Positions 49,550 to 62,486 of a stretch of DNA of 64,000 nucleotides are shown here, piece after piece. Within the stretch, counting starts at the first letter, position 1, and every line of letters starts with the position of its first letter. Under the pieces are notes generated by a model that was not told the DNA's origin, did not search any database, and was given only the letters and a program-made list of their open reading frames with translations. A program made the position numbers and the translations under genes. This DNA comes from Solen grandis (lineage: Eukaryota > Mollusca > Bivalvia > Adapedonta > Solenidae). The stretch is taken from NCBI GenBank assembly GCA_021229015.1, contig CM037778.1, forward strand, positions 81,511,842 through 81,575,841, given 5' to 3'.

Positions 49550-51243
49550 TAGATGATTGGCTATACTAAATTTTATTATGAAACTAAGTATTTCACCCTC
49601 TAGACCTCTACTATAATTCTAACAAAATTAAATTATTTAAATGTATGATGAAATACATGTATATTGCATTCTTAAACAAAATATTTAAATACATTTCTAA
49701 TGATCAGTATTATGAACAAAAGGGCTAAATATTACAAATAATGTACATGTACATAAAAACCGGCATAATACAAAATAACTTCAAGTAGAAGCAAAATGTA
49801 TACAGAGTGCCAAGTAATAACATTCACACGGAATTTCATGTTGTAGGTAACCTTTCAGCATTATAAAAACATATGTCTTACCTGCATAAAGATACGATTT
49901 AATGTACAGTATTTACAATAATCAATAACATAAGTGCATTAAACCCTGCTGCAGTTTATCACAATAAACTGCAAATATTACAATATTGTCTGCATATAAT
50001 ATCAAAAAATATATTTACCCTTTGTTTCATATAGACTCGTCGAGCAGCACAGCGGTATTTCTTTCTTTCTTTCTTTTTTTTTTTTTGATGCTTAAAGAAG
50101 TCAACACTAGCCGATGTCCCGAAATACGCGTCCTTTTAATATGGTTAGTTTTGACTATTACCATGTCCCTATGCATATAACGTATTGAGGCAGTTTTAAA
50201 ATATGAGTGTTTATCTCTTTAACGTCGTCATTGTTCATTTAAAATAGGAAAAGGAAAGTATCAAAGAACAACTAGTTCTGACCACATATGATATTTGTAT
50301 ATAAATTCAGACTTGTTTTAAGCAATTTCAACATTTGAACAACAATTCTTAGGTTATATTGTGTTTGTTAAAAAAGAAAAAAGGAATCTGAATATTGATG
50401 CAGAGATTCTAGATTCTCGTCTTGTATTGATGTTAACAAAAAGGACTACTAAGTTGAGGTTTTCCCCATACTAGCGACATCAATCGGCTTTTCAAGCAAT
50501 CATTACAATATGATTGTTAGCTGTGCTTCTACCCTGACTTTTAAAACGGGCAGATTTTTTTGCTATCTTTTTAATTCTGACAAACATATTCTTAATGAAG
50601 GCTTCAACAAAATTACCTTAAGTTTATTTATTTCATTGCATTATTTGACAAAAAGATTCATGTACAAATGTATATTTTTTATTTGAAACTGACTGGATCC
50701 AGAACAATTTAATGAGTAAACCATCTTATTTGACAAACACGCTTGCATAGCTTAATAAGTTGGCGAATTTATTAATAAGTTTGAATGACTGAAGAACAGA
50801 TCAAATCAAGATGCTCGTTGATTATTTTTTACACGAAGAACTACTCGTGAACGTAGATCCTAGTACTGGTGGTTGTAAAGTGATGTACACAGTATATTCT
50901 CATACATATCTTTCCCTGAATGCATACACAAATTTGCTGATAACATTAAACAATGATCATAAGCTACGGTAAATAAACTTTTCATCAAATTTGTCCGCGA
51001 ATTTCTGGATCATTTATCGTTCAATATATAATAAAACCCCGTTAAAATAAATATCAAAACTATTAGCTAAAATAAGTGTTGGCAGACGACATGTAGTAGT
51101 ACCAATCAATCGTTTCAACCTTTGTCGAGTTACTAATGTTTAACTGTAAAATAATATCTAAATTATTTTCTTCTCTTTTCTCTAACAATGTTAACTCGTA
51201 TCAAGCTGAATTATTAATGACAGCCCTGTCGATTAAAATATTT
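49550..51243. other. 3' flank of TRIM-like gene
   Basis: AT-rich; includes the solo MITE end near 50018 and a CTTT-rich tract near 50060-50088. No gene. Plus-strand frames between 51136 and 51927 are antisense shadows of the TRIM-like gene. Confidence 0.5.
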
Positions 51244-52928
51244 TCAACACTGCTGATCCTTGTTCCGAAGCCAGACAACCATACTTGCTGGTCGGTTTTC
51301 CATTCCGAAGACCAGCGCCTGGTCAGTGCTTCTGTACGAGACGCAGTTTGGCCATACCACTCCGTCACTTTGTCTGGCCAGTATGGAATGATGAACACCG
51401 TGTTTGTCCACACAATGCACGTTCTGAGACCAGCACCCACATACTAAGATGTTGTCCTCTTTGTCAACATAGATACCAGTGGGGCCAGATAACTCCTTAT
51501 GCTTGTACTGGTAGACCACTTCGCCCAACTGTGTCAGACACGTAACGAGGTTTGTATTAAGGTCAGATACAAACACCCGGTCACTTGTACGGCTAACTCG
51601 TACATAATCGGGGCTTGTAAACATGCATCGTCCTTGCTCGTGTTCGTACATTCCCAGTCTCCTCTGTACATGGCCATCCATAGTCATGACGAGTACTTCT
51701 CCATTACCGGGTTTGTCGTGACACGTGACGTACATCAAGCCGCCATGGCAGTCTATACCGTAACATTTCCTGTCTACAGTCAATGTTGCTCCAGGTCTAA
51801 GTTGCATCTCTGTGGAGACAAACTGAATCTGGCGTTGCTCTGGCAACGTAATGACAATCTCTGTATCTGCCACTGGGCAGCTGTTCCCATGGTTTTTCTT
51901 GTAAGATCATTTCATCCTTCAGAGTAAAGGTAGGGTCGCACAGAAATAACTTACTCTTATTGTAATCGCACAACACAAGGTCGCCATTAGGGAGAAATGT
52001 TGAACTTGTCAAAGCATCGGTGTTTATTTTGATGTCCGGACTACTAGAAATCGTCATTTCAAGAACATTCTTTCCGGCAGGTTCTAGTTTATTCCCCGCG
52101 GTGTCAACAACGTTACTAAAGTCTTTCATCTGATGCAGCATCTCCTCTACGATCTTGTTAGGAGGGAGAGTCAGGTGGCCTCGAGTAGTTCCTGAGTCGA
52201 CTTCCTTCGCAATAGTCTTCAGTTCCTCAACTTTATGAGACGACTTTGTCATTATAATAAACATTATTTCACCATTCATTGAGGATTGACAATCTTGAAT
52301 TTCCTTGATGCTGTCATCAATATTCTTCAAAACATTCTCACATGTCACCACCTGATGTTTCAGTTATGATGTTTCTATCCCTTACTTGCATAGCTTTCTC
52401 AAGAGCCGTGAATGCGTTTCTCTCCAGAGCATTATAGAGTTCAGTGATTTTTCTTCTTAATTCATGGATCTCATTTATCGATTGTTTGGTCGTCTGATAC
52501 AAAAGATCAAGATCACTACGTCGAGTTGACCGCAATATATCAACCTTCATTTGCATTTTTTTCATTTTCTTTACCACCTTATCCAGATTACTTTTATTCT
52601 TTTTACTGATTTTATCTCGTAGAGCAGTCCTAGTGCATTTCAAATGATTTGATGCAATGCATAAATCACATGTCAACATCTTATGGTCGTCGCAAAAATA
52701 TTTTATATGTTCAGTTTTATGCTCGTCACAAAAAACGATAGGCGGTATATTACTTGCCACTTGAGAGCCATGTGCAAGTTGTGAATATGCGCTGTTTTGA
52801 TACAAAAACTCGTCACTGGTGCGGGAAATCGTGGAACCAGTCGTTTGCCCTGAACTGTCAGAAGGATCATACTGGTATGCTTCATATGTGTCCGATCCCA
52901 CTTCTAAAAAGTCCGAGCCGGTGTCCAT
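51244..52928 (-). pseudogene. TRIM-like protein: B-box, coiled coil, beta-propeller; two frameshifts
   Basis: Three consecutive minus-strand frames form one gene. Frame A (from ATG 52928) has a Ser-rich N-terminus, then a B-box 2 zinc finger (C67, H70, C79, H82, C87, C90, H95, C98 in CDEHKTEHIKYFCDDH and CDLCIASNH) and a long Lys/Leu coiled coil (about 105-185). Frame B (52351-51870) continues the coiled coil and enters a propeller-like region (LPNGDLVLCDYNKSKLFLCD). Frame C (51873-51244) completes NHL-like blades (GIDCHGGLMYVTCHDK, DRVFVSDLNTNLVTCL, GPTGIYVDKEDNILVCG). No RING precedes the B-box. Related proteins are TRIM2/3/71-like and RNA- or ubiquitin-linked, but without a RING no ligase activity can be claimed. 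Both breaks shift the same way (+1). TTTATACAG at 52940 suggests a 5'-UTR intron. Confidence 0.8.
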
Positions 52929-52939
52929 GCTGTCACATG

Positions 52940-53190
52940 CTGTATAAATGGAAATAAAAATATAATTAAAACCATGCCCCCCAAAAATACAAGCACGTTT
53001 CACTTCTTATGCTCTGAAAAAATTGCTACTTTTTAATTATATCATTTGATTTTGAATGAATGTATTTGAATTGTCTTTCTCTTGTTCCTGCAAACACAGT
53101 GCATTTGTTTGAATATCCGCTTATTTCAGGTTAACACATACACGATCATTGTGCAAACGCCGTCCATATCAACATTACCTACAGGCAATG
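52940..53190. other. upstream of TRIM-like gene
   Basis: Acceptor-like CATTTATACAG (minus) ends at 52940; the preceding intron or promoter sequence is AT-rich and unremarkable. Confidence 0.4.
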
Positions 53191-55435
53191 GCAGCCAGTC
53201 ATATTGGGATTGCTGAAATTTCAGTGATTTCCATATGCGTTTGACGTCATATGACGTCACACTTTACGTTATCTACGAAAATTTGTACACGGTCTACAGC
53301 CATTATTTCTGGACGGATTTTCATCAAAATTTCACAGAATGTATATGTTATGTTCTAGTTGTTCAAAATTTTTAAAAGGCAAAAGTTCTATAGCGAATCC
53401 AAGATTCGAACCATTGACGTCAAATTTCAAATGCGTATAAAATCGCTTCCAGATGAGTTAGGGAGCTGATTTATTAACAAAATTTAAGTCTCCAAGTTGA
53501 ACGTCATATGACGTCATAAGGTGAAAAATCATTTCTAATTTTCACGTGTTCACTTCTGTATGTTGCAAAGGTCCGAGTACCTTAAAAGTTATATAGCATA
53601 TGCTTCATATGAGTTACTTTTGCATTTCAATGAATTTTATTTGCCTATAACGTGTTTTGACGTCAATTTGACGTCGTCTAAATACATGTATCTTTGTACG
53701 CGCTCTACAGCCACTATTTCTTGACCGATTTTTATGAAAATTTCACAGAAAGTGTTTGTTACGCTCTAGTTATGCATCCCGGTGTCCGTTTTTCAAAATT
53801 CGAAATGACTTAGAAAGCTGATATTTAGACAGTTTATAAGACTCCAAGTGTGTTTTACATTCTGTGAAAGGGAACGTCATTTGACGTCAAATGACATCAT
53901 AAGATTAAAAAGAATTTCTGATATCTATGCGTTAATTTAGATATGTTGTTAAGATTTCAGGACCATGGAAATTTAATGGCATATACATCAAACCATGCCA
54001 TTTTGAATGCAATGTATGTCATATTCATGCGGTGTTTTCGCGGTCTAGAGCCATTACTTTCGGACCAATTTTCATCAAAATTTCACAGAATGTACATGTA
54101 ACGGTCTAGTTGTGTATCCCGGTGTCCGTATTCCCAAATTCGAAAAGGCAAAGGTTCTATGGCGAATCCAAGATTCGAACCATTGACATCAAATTTCAAA
54201 TGCGTATAAAATCGCTTCCAGATGAGTTAGAAAGCTAATATTTGGACTGAATATTAATCTCTAAGACTTCTTTCTATTCTATGAGGACGAAGGTGAAAAA
54301 AATTTGAAAAAAAGTTGACAGTAGTTTTGTCTTGGTTTTGTTGCCTTAATGACGTCACGGTCACGTGGTATTGCTACACTGTAAGTAAAGCAATTTCGGA
54401 AAATGTAATTGGCAATGGCCCAGAACAATGAAAATTGCGTGGCAAATATTTTCGAATGCAATGATTTTCAAACTCATAGGACGCCAGATTTGACGTCAGT
54501 TAAAACGTTTGTACGCGCTCTACAGAATTTATTTTTGATTCGATTTTCTAGTAAATTTCACAGAAGGTTTAAGTTAGGCTTTTGTTGTGGATTCTTACTT
54601 TCGTTTTCAAAATATTGAAAAGACTGAGGTTATGTGGTAAAACAAAGTTTCGATAATTTGACCTTGAAATTAAGTTATTTCAGAGACCCCATACGATATT
54701 TAAAAAAAGCTGAAATTCATACATGTTGTAATTCAAAAGGTTTTCTTTAGATTTACATATGCAAAACGTCATTTGACGTAATGTGGTTATATTATGTTTT
54801 CATTTCTGGTGCAATAAATTCAATGTGATCCCAGCTGTCCAGAATTATAACAAGTTTATGCTGAATTTACGTATGCAATGATATTCATATTCATATGACG
54901 TCAAAATAGACGTCAGATCAAACAAGAGGGCCATAATGGCCCTGGTCATTCCTGCCAAATATAATCAAATTCTGTCTAGCTGTATCAGAGGAGATGCTTA
55001 AAGATTTCACTATCTACATATACGGCAAATTATCCCCGCCCCTGGCGGCCATGTTTTTATACGGACTGAAATAAGTTTAGCAACTTTTGTGAAGCTTCAC
55101 CAAAGGATCATCCCTTCCAAATTTAATCAAATTCTGCCCAGCGGTTTCAGAGGAGATGTCGTTTAAAGTAAATTGTTGACGACGGTCGACGCACTACGAA
55201 GGACGCAGGGTGATCACAAAAGCTCACCTTTAGCACTTCGAGCTCAGGTGAGCTAAAAAGTTTGTAAGCGCTCTGCAGACATTATAAATTGATATAGTCT
55301 TCTAAAAATTTCAAAGAATATATAGATTACATTCTAGATACCTAAAATTGTCTGCGTATTCCGTTTCAATAATTTTTAGTTGAGTTTTGAACGGTTTGCA
55401 GGAAGTCCTATCGTTTGTCGTGCAAACGAAATCTA
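53190..55435 (+). repeat. TGACGTCA-rich interspersed repeat, block 1
   Basis: Diverged units each contain CGCGGTCTACAGCCATTATT, TTTTCATCAAAATTTCACAG, GGCGAATCCAAGATTCGAAC and CATTGACGTCAAATTTCAAA, with units starting near 53280, 53690, 54040 and, partly, 54510. Exact TGACGTCA octamers begin at 53242, 53252, 53415, 53509, 53658, 53882, 54350, 54491 and 54896. The block ends with GCAGGAAGTCCTATCG and a CGTTTG..CAAACG stem near 55410. A Helentron-like insertion interrupts it at 54921-55254. Open frames inside are by-products. Confidence 0.8.
54921..55254. mobile_element. Helentron-like element, short inverted copy
   Basis: Starts AACAAGAGGGCCATAATGGC and ends in AGCTCAGGTGAGCT, the reverse of the 19385-21193 element. 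The core has about one unit (CAGAGGAGATG, CCCCTGGCGGCCATG, AGCAACTTTTGTGAAGC). It is inserted inside a TGACGTCA-rich repeat. Confidence 0.8.
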
Positions 55436-56660
55436 GTTATTCTTATAAGGACTTTCTGCCTACTGGCAGTCCTATTGGGTTTGTTATGTTTCTTCTTATT
55501 ATTCTTATTCTTTTTTTCTTCCTCTTATATTTGTGTTAATTTCGATGTGTTGCCATTTGCCCAGAACAATGAAAATTTATGGCATATATTTCAAACCATG
55601 ACCTTTCGGATGCAAAGAATTTCATAATCATTTGACGTCATATAACGTCAGATATGACATCAGATGAAAAAGTTTGTACGCGGTCTACAGCCATTATTTC
55701 CAGACCGCTTTTCATCAAAATTTCACAGAATGTCTATGTTAGGCTCTAGTTGTGCATTCCGGTGTCCGTGTTTCCATATTCATAAAGACACAGGTTCTAT
55801 GGCGAATCCAATATTCGAACCATTGACGTCAAATTTCAAATACGCATTACATTGCTTCCAGATGAGTTAGAGAGCTAACATTTGGACTGAATATTAGTCA
55901 GTACATATTCTTTGCATTCTGAGGAGATGACCGTCATATGTCGTCATGTGACGTTACAAGTCCTAAACACTTTTCGTACTGAAATTAATCGAGTTTTACG
56001 GCCTATAGGCATTATAAATTGTTTAATTTGCATGAACGTTTGACTGAAGGTGTAGCATTATATACTATGGCGCAATATTACTTCCGTTTCCAGAAAAAAA
56101 GCAACGGTCAAGGTCATATTTCAATTATTTTTTTCCTTTGGCCTTAAATATCTTAAAAACGATAAATATTCTATCGAGACACTATGCATATAATTTTTAG
56201 TGCTTTGGAAGATCTTTCAGCTTGTAATGATCGGGGTTGAATCAGTTGAGTTATGGCTGAAAACGAAAATTCTGTTACCCCCAGTGAGTTAAACAGTTTA
56301 TATCTCGAATATCGAATCTCGTTTGATTTTCGAAAATATGAATATGATTATTATTTGTAGGGCAATGTTTGGTCGTTCTTTTGATGCTTTAAGTTTTACG
56401 ACTGACCCAAGAATCATGGAGTAATGCAAATAACGAAATCGTGTTTGTTACTTTTTAATTGACCCAAACCTATTGCAATCGGATTGAATGGATATTTAAG
56501 ACATTTAACTAGATTACTGAAATTGGTCAACTTGTAAGAAAATGATGACACAATAAAAATTGATGGCAAGTTAATTTTGCCATGCGATATAAAGCTCTTA
56601 CGTTTGACAAAGCTAGCAGAAAGTCCTATCACTTCGTATCAACGAATGAAATCTAGTGTT
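55436..56660 (+). repeat. TGACGTCA-rich interspersed repeat, block 2
   Basis: Begins with GGACTTTCTGCC..GGCAGTCCTATTGGGTTTG and contains the same modules as block 1 (CGCGGTCTACAGCCATTATT, GGCGAATCCAATATTCGAAC, octamers at 55633 and 55824). It ends with AGCAGAAAGTCCTATCAC and GAATGAAATCTAGTG. This defines a module with related ends about 1.2 kb apart. Confidence 0.75.
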
Positions 56661-56838
56661 TTTTTTTCTGTTTTGTAAATTATGTCTCCGACAATTAATA
56701 AAATTTGAATTGAAATAAACAAAAATGTTATAATTAATAAAGAATCCACATACAGTAAATTAATAATTTATATATTTATGTCTCAAATTGCTTTTGGTTA
56801 TTTCATCAGCTGACTGATCAGAAAAGAAATGCTGAATG

Positions 56839-56896
<58 letters not shown>

Positions 56897-57200
56897 CATA
56901 CCTGGACATACTGATATTTTTCTATAACTGCACCATTTGAAGTGTGCATGTGTGATAGTTTCACTGCAATCAGAAGGCCTTGATTAATCGGATTTTGTTT
57001 AATATTGCAAACGTTTGATTTCTTTTAAAGTTGTTAGCTTCAAATAATTCAATCTACGGCACCGTGAAAAGCGTATCAGTTGTTATTGACGAAAAGAATA
57101 TCAAGTCATCGATTCTGATATCCACTCAGTTTTAGGTGGTTTTGACACAAGGCGCAGAGGCGTGGCAACAAGTACCAAAAAAAAAAAAAAAAAAAAAAAA
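56661..57200. other. spacer with (GA)n and poly-A
   Basis: GA microsatellite at 56847-56896 and a poly-A run at 57177-57202 that abuts the next element. No gene. Confidence 0.7.
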
Positions 57201-58033
57201 AAGAGGGCCAAGATGGCCCTGTCTCTATCTGGCATCTAAAGTGTTTTCTAACATTTGACTAAGTGACCTACATATTGATCCTACATGAATTTGCACTCAA
57301 CTGGGAATTCATGCAGTCATCATTCATATCAAGTTTAATGAAGATTGGGATAAAAATGTAGGCCTCTAGAGTGTTCACAAGATTTTTCTAAGATTTGACC
57401 TGGTGACCTAGTTTTTGACCTCATGTGACTCATTTTCGAACTCACCCAATATATCAATTAGACAAACATCCTGACCAAATCTATTGGGATTGGGCTAAAA
57501 CTGTGGCCTCTAGAGAGTTCACAAGGTTTTTCTTAGATTTGACCTGGTGATCTAGTTTTTGATCCCACATGACCCAATTTCGAACTCATGCAAGATATCA
57601 TGTAGACAAACATCCTGACCAAAATTTATGAAGATTGGGCCAAAACTGTGGCCTGTAGAGTGTTCACAAGGTTTTTCTAAGATTTGTCCTGGGGACCTAG
57701 TTTATGACCCCACATGACCCAATTTCCAACTCATTCGAGATATCATGTAGACAAATATTCTGGCCAAATTTTATTAAGATTGGCCAAATGTGGCCTTAGA
57801 GTGTTCACAAGTTTTTTAAGATTTGCCGGACCTAGTTTTTGACCCCACATGACCCAATTTAGAACTCATCCGAGATATCATGTAGACAAACATCCTGACC
57901 AAGTTTCATGAAGATTGGACTAAAAAACTGCGGCCTCTAGAGAGTTCACAAGCAATTGTTGACGACGGACGACGCACGACGGACAAAAGGCGATCACAAA
58001 AGCTCACCCGAGCACAAGTGCTCAGGTGAGCTA
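57201..58033. mobile_element. Helentron-like element with 145-bp tandem core
   Basis: AAGAGGGCCAAGATGGCCCT at the left and CACCCGAGCACAAGTGCTCA plus GGTGAGCT at the right are the same ends as in 19385-21193 (inverted). The core differs: about four units of 141-146 bp phased by GAGTGTTCACAAG/GAGAGTTCACAAG near 57369, 57514, 57658, 57798 and 57940. It includes TGACCTGGTGACCTAG. Confidence 0.8.
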
Positions 58034-59439
58034 AAAAAGCATGTCGCGCCGAGCGGCTCATTGATTGGACTAATACACGTACTAGAACCACTGTATAGAC
58101 ATTGAGCAAATTATCGATGCGTGCAATTACCAAAGTAATTTGATATGTCAATTGAACAATGAATGGACTGACAACAATAAAATTTGCAAAGCTAGACGGC
58201 AGACAGTTACGGATATTATTCATACTAGGGCAATGTATTCACATAGTGTGTGCACATTTATAATCTCAAAGGGCTTCAATGGAGACCAGGTTACAAAAAG
58301 GAACAAATGCATTATCGATAAAAACATTCTCGCCAGTGGTACAAACAAATTATGCAATGAATTGCAAATTATGCACACACAAGTATTTGCAGCATGCAAT
58401 GGCACATAAATAGAAATGACAGGAAATTTATTTGTACCCGAGCAATTTTGTATGACATGTCATAATATACACTTATTATTCAATGAAATGGACATAAAGT
58501 ACTATTTGGGGTATCATTTACTTTAACTTGTTAACTTATCTATTTAACGTTGATCGGGAAACAAGTTTCTTACAACTTATACTAGTCCCTTTCGACATTT
58601 CCTGGGTTGGACCAGTACTTTGCGTTTGTGAGGGTCATGACAACTTTTGCCCCATTGGGGTTCGAAATAAACCACAACTTCATGACCACATTCGGGCACA
58701 TTATCTATGGACCACTGCATCCACTTTTAATGGAACAAAAAAAAATGTGCAAATAAAATAAACTATTTTCCACAAAGTTTTGAATAATCATTAATATAGA
58801 AGCAGCACCAAGATAACAACCGCAGGACACAATGCATTATTTTACAGGTAAACTTTTATCAGGGGTTTGGATTAAAAATCCAGTTGTAAGGTTTGGCCAT
58901 TATCATCATGGGTGTAACATTCAAATCCATTAAAACGTCAGCCTAAGATATATAACTTAAACTGAACAGGAAATTTACATGAGTAGGCAATACGTGTGGG
59001 TATCTTGATATACATTACGATACCAGTGTATTCATCCTCTATAGGGCAACGAAGCAGTGAAACACATTGAAAAAAGACCAAAACAAGTATTGTTATTCAA
59101 GTTATACGGCAGTTTTGTTATGCATGTATTTGTGGATTTAATCTCGCGCCAATCGTCAGGTCAAGGTTATGTTTGAGAAATGACAAACTTTGTATTGAAT
59201 AAAGTTCTTGTCCGTGTGCATAGCATTGAATGCCATTCTATTCAGTCTCCTTTTCAATCGTAATTACTAGGTGTACAATTGTATGCATTTTATCTGTCTA
59301 AATTAAAACGGTATATTTGGCTTGTTAGATTATATTAAATTTAAGGGATTATGTTAATATATATTATCATTTTAAATAATGTTTAAATTTTATAAAACAT
59401 GCTATAATAAATTATCGTGGCATATTTGTAACGCCAGTT
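58034..59439. other. intergenic, no gene seen
   Basis: AT-rich; frames at 58140-58409 and 58528-58761 (+) carry no known domain. Nothing repetitive noticed. Confidence 0.45.
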
Positions 59440-59870
59440 ATGTATATTTCCCGTATTATAAATACTCGCTTGTGTAAATGGGCAGACATGTATAATAAGA
59501 AAAACGAGTCGCAAGCCGATTTTCGTAAAGACGGTTTATTATTAATTTTTATACAGGCTATGATTCAGAAATATCTGTCGTTTTTTTATTGTTTATATAT
59601 TGATTTTAAGAAGGCATTTGATAAACTTACTCACTTTAAAATATTTCTTTGTCTGCAACGCATAGGTACCCGAGGGTCAAATGATGCGTGTTTTAATGAA
59701 TTTTGTACTAACACAGGAATGAAAATAAATTTAAAGAAAACAAAAAACAATTGTATTTAGAGATAGGGGCAATCTGAAATAAACTGAGAAATGGACATAC
59801 AGAGGTCGAAAAAATAATATTACTTTATAAGTTTATGGGTCTACTGTTAACCACAAGCCCCTAAAACCCC
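59440..59870 (+). pseudogene. degenerate LINE reverse transcriptase fragment
   Basis: Reads ISRIINTRLCKWADMYNKKN, QADFRKDG and YCLYIDFKKAFDKL (RT motif A region), then after an internal deletion FCTNTGMKINLKKTK and, past a frameshift, EKWTYRG. Order and motifs match non-LTR reverse transcriptases (R..L..W.....QAGFR.G; D..KAFD; GM.+N..KTK). Dead. Confidence 0.8.
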
Positions 59871-60270
59871 AAACGTATGTTTTATTTTTATTTCAAGGTA
59901 TTAGACACCATTTAACAAGTTTTGACCACAGTTTTCTGCTGTGGTCAAGTCTATTATCTAAAATGGATATCATATTAGGGACCTTTCGTTTTGCTATCAA
60001 GGTATACTTTCTAGAAAGAATATTTACGAGTGAACAGTTGTATTAACGACTGTTGTGTTTTTGTATGTGAATGTGTGAGCTTACGACTATATGCAACCTT
60101 ATTATACAAATTGCATTGCATATTTGTGTGAATTATTAATACTGTCTTCCCATAGATACCAAACAACTGTAATCTAATGTTTAAAGTATTGGGTGACGCT
60201 GACCGACATCAAGATATGTAAATCAGTATGATCATATGGTCTGCAGAGAAGAAAGCCATATCTTTCTTTA
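59871..60270. other. intergenic, nothing recognised
   Basis: AT-rich; no feature found. Confidence 0.4.
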
Positions 60271-62480
60271 GGCAAACGAAACCTAATTATTATTAGGACT
60301 TCCTGCCTACACGCATTTATTAGCCAGTTGGCAGAAAGTCCTCTTGGGTTTGTACTTTTTTTTATTAGGGTTTTCTGCCACAGCAGAAAATTCTATTGGG
60401 TTTGTTATGTTTTTTATTATTATTATTATGCTATTTTTTTTTCCTTTTGACGTTCAAATTAAAACAGGTTGCCGATGAACCAGCAGCATGGAATAATTTT
60501 ATCAATAGACACAGTTTTTTTCACGTGACGTTAGAATTTAAAAAAAAGTAACAAAAATTTGTACGCGGTCTACAGCCATAATTTCTGAACCGATTTTCAT
60601 CAAAATTTCACAGAATGTGTATGTCACGTTTTAGTTGTGCATTCGTCCTTTTTTCCCAATTCGAAAAGGCAAAGTTTTTATGGCGAATCAAATATTCGAA
60701 CAGATTCGTCAAATTTCAAATACTTATAAAATCGTTTCCAGATGAGTTTGAAAGCTGAATTTTTGGTAGAATAGTGTGTTTAACATTCGGAGAAGATGAA
60801 TGTCATTTGATGTGATATGACGCCATAAGGTGAAAAATAATTTCTAAGTGTTAACTTCTATATGTTGCAAACGTCCGAGCACCTTGGAAATTTTATAGCA
60901 TATGCTTCAGATAGAAGACTTTGTATTTCAATGAGTTTCATTTGCCAATGACGAGTCTCGACGTCGTCCTAAAATGTTTATACGCGGTCTACAGCCATTA
61001 TATCTTGACAGATGGACGTAAAATTTCAAATACGTATAACATCGCTTCTAAATGAGATGATATTTGGGCTGAATATGAATCTTCATGTCTTTCCTACATT
61101 CTGAAACAGACGCACGTCTTATGACGTCATAAGTGAAAAACACATCTGTATTGAAATTAAACGGTTTTTAAGCCCTGTGAGCTTTATTTTTCATTTGATT
61201 TGCATGAAATTTTAACTGAAGGTGCAGCATATGATCCTTTGGAGCAAGGTTACTTCAGTTTCCGAAAATATGCAAAGGTCAAGGCTATATTTATTATTTT
61301 TACCATTATTATTATTCTCGCTCAACATGAACTAAAAAATTATGGTCGGGAAGTATTACTTGACATGATATTTTTTTGCCGATTTTTGCCGTTTTCCTGA
61401 GGAGTAACTGTCTATATCTCACAAGTTGTTACAGGTAGACAAATGAAGCGAGAGAGATGTTGCAAATCAAAAGACTCTTTTAACGGTACCTAGCCCTAGC
61501 TATTTGAAATCTCTTCTGCAGCTGATCCAAATACTTTGATTGTTTTTTTCTAAGAAACTTTCAATTTTTGAAAATAATTTTAAAAACATGATTTATAGCT
61601 TGATGCAACGCTGTTCTAATGGTATGCATATAATGATCGGATCATTAATTACAAAGTTATTGTTCGAAAAGTAGTAACTAACATGAACATCTCTTTGTTG
61701 TTTCTTGTCGTTACCGTGATGTTTAACCACCTATATCTCAAAAGCCGTTACATCTAGATTGAAATAAAAATTAGGTGGAGTATTGGAAATTTAAAGACAT
61801 TTCTAACGGTACGGTAGTTTTCTGAAATAGGACATCATATGAAAAAGTTACATCAAAAATAAGAAATTCTTAAAACCGTTTTTCCGAATGCGTCTGCAGT
61901 TGATTTCACATATTGTTCCAACCTTTATTTCTGTTGCTTTAAATGTATAATATGCTGCTGTTAAGTATTTTTATGCTCTGTGTTGCTTTAAATTCATAAA
62001 AATAAAATCAATGAAAATATAAGATATAAATATTTGGTAGGAAAGGAACCATGTATACTATTTTTGCATGTAAAGAGGAATAGTGATTCTTCAATCCCTT
62101 GTGGGACACCAAGTTTAAAAAATATAGTCATTTTTAAAGAGGTTATTGAAGAGCCAGCTTCGTGCAGGAGTAACAGAAAACAAAGCTATGTACTCCCCTT
62201 TGAATGCAATGACTTTCAATTTTATATTACGTCATTTGACGGCACAGATTTCATCTCTACAGCTGTCAATTCGGGGTTGGATTTTCTTCATTTTTTTCAC
62301 ATATGATGTTTGTCAGGATAAGTAATTGAATCTGATTAAGTTTGATAGGGTTTGCAGAGCAGAAAGCTCTATCGTTTGTTTAGAACAAACTAAATCTAGT
62401 TCTTATTATTCTTTTTTCTTCTTCCAATATTTGTGATAATTTCGATGTGTTGCCAGTGGCTAACAATGAAAATTTTATGA
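60270..62480 (+). repeat. TGACGTCA/AGAAAGTCCT repeat family, block 3
   Basis: Starts with GGACTTCCTGCC, GGCAGAAAGTCCTCTTGGG and CAGAAAATTCTATTGGGTTTG, and contains CGCGGTCTACAGCCATAATT, TTCATCAAAATTTCACAG and one exact TGACGTCA at 61122. It ends with GCAGAGCAGAAAGCTCTATC, a CGTTTGTTTAGAACAAAC stem and AAATCTAGTTC near 62400. Beyond that, TTCGATGTGTTGCCA repeats sequence seen near 55540. Confidence 0.7.
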
Positions 62481-62486
62481 CATATA

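Noticed and set aside
51136..51927. Plus-strand open frames of up to 142 codons
   Set aside because: They are antisense shadows of the TRIM-like gene, whose minus-strand frames carry the domains.
51868..52356. Programmed ribosomal frameshifting in the TRIM-like gene
   Set aside because: No slippery heptamer or downstream structure evident at either break, and such signals are not known for this family; assembly error or mutation is simpler.
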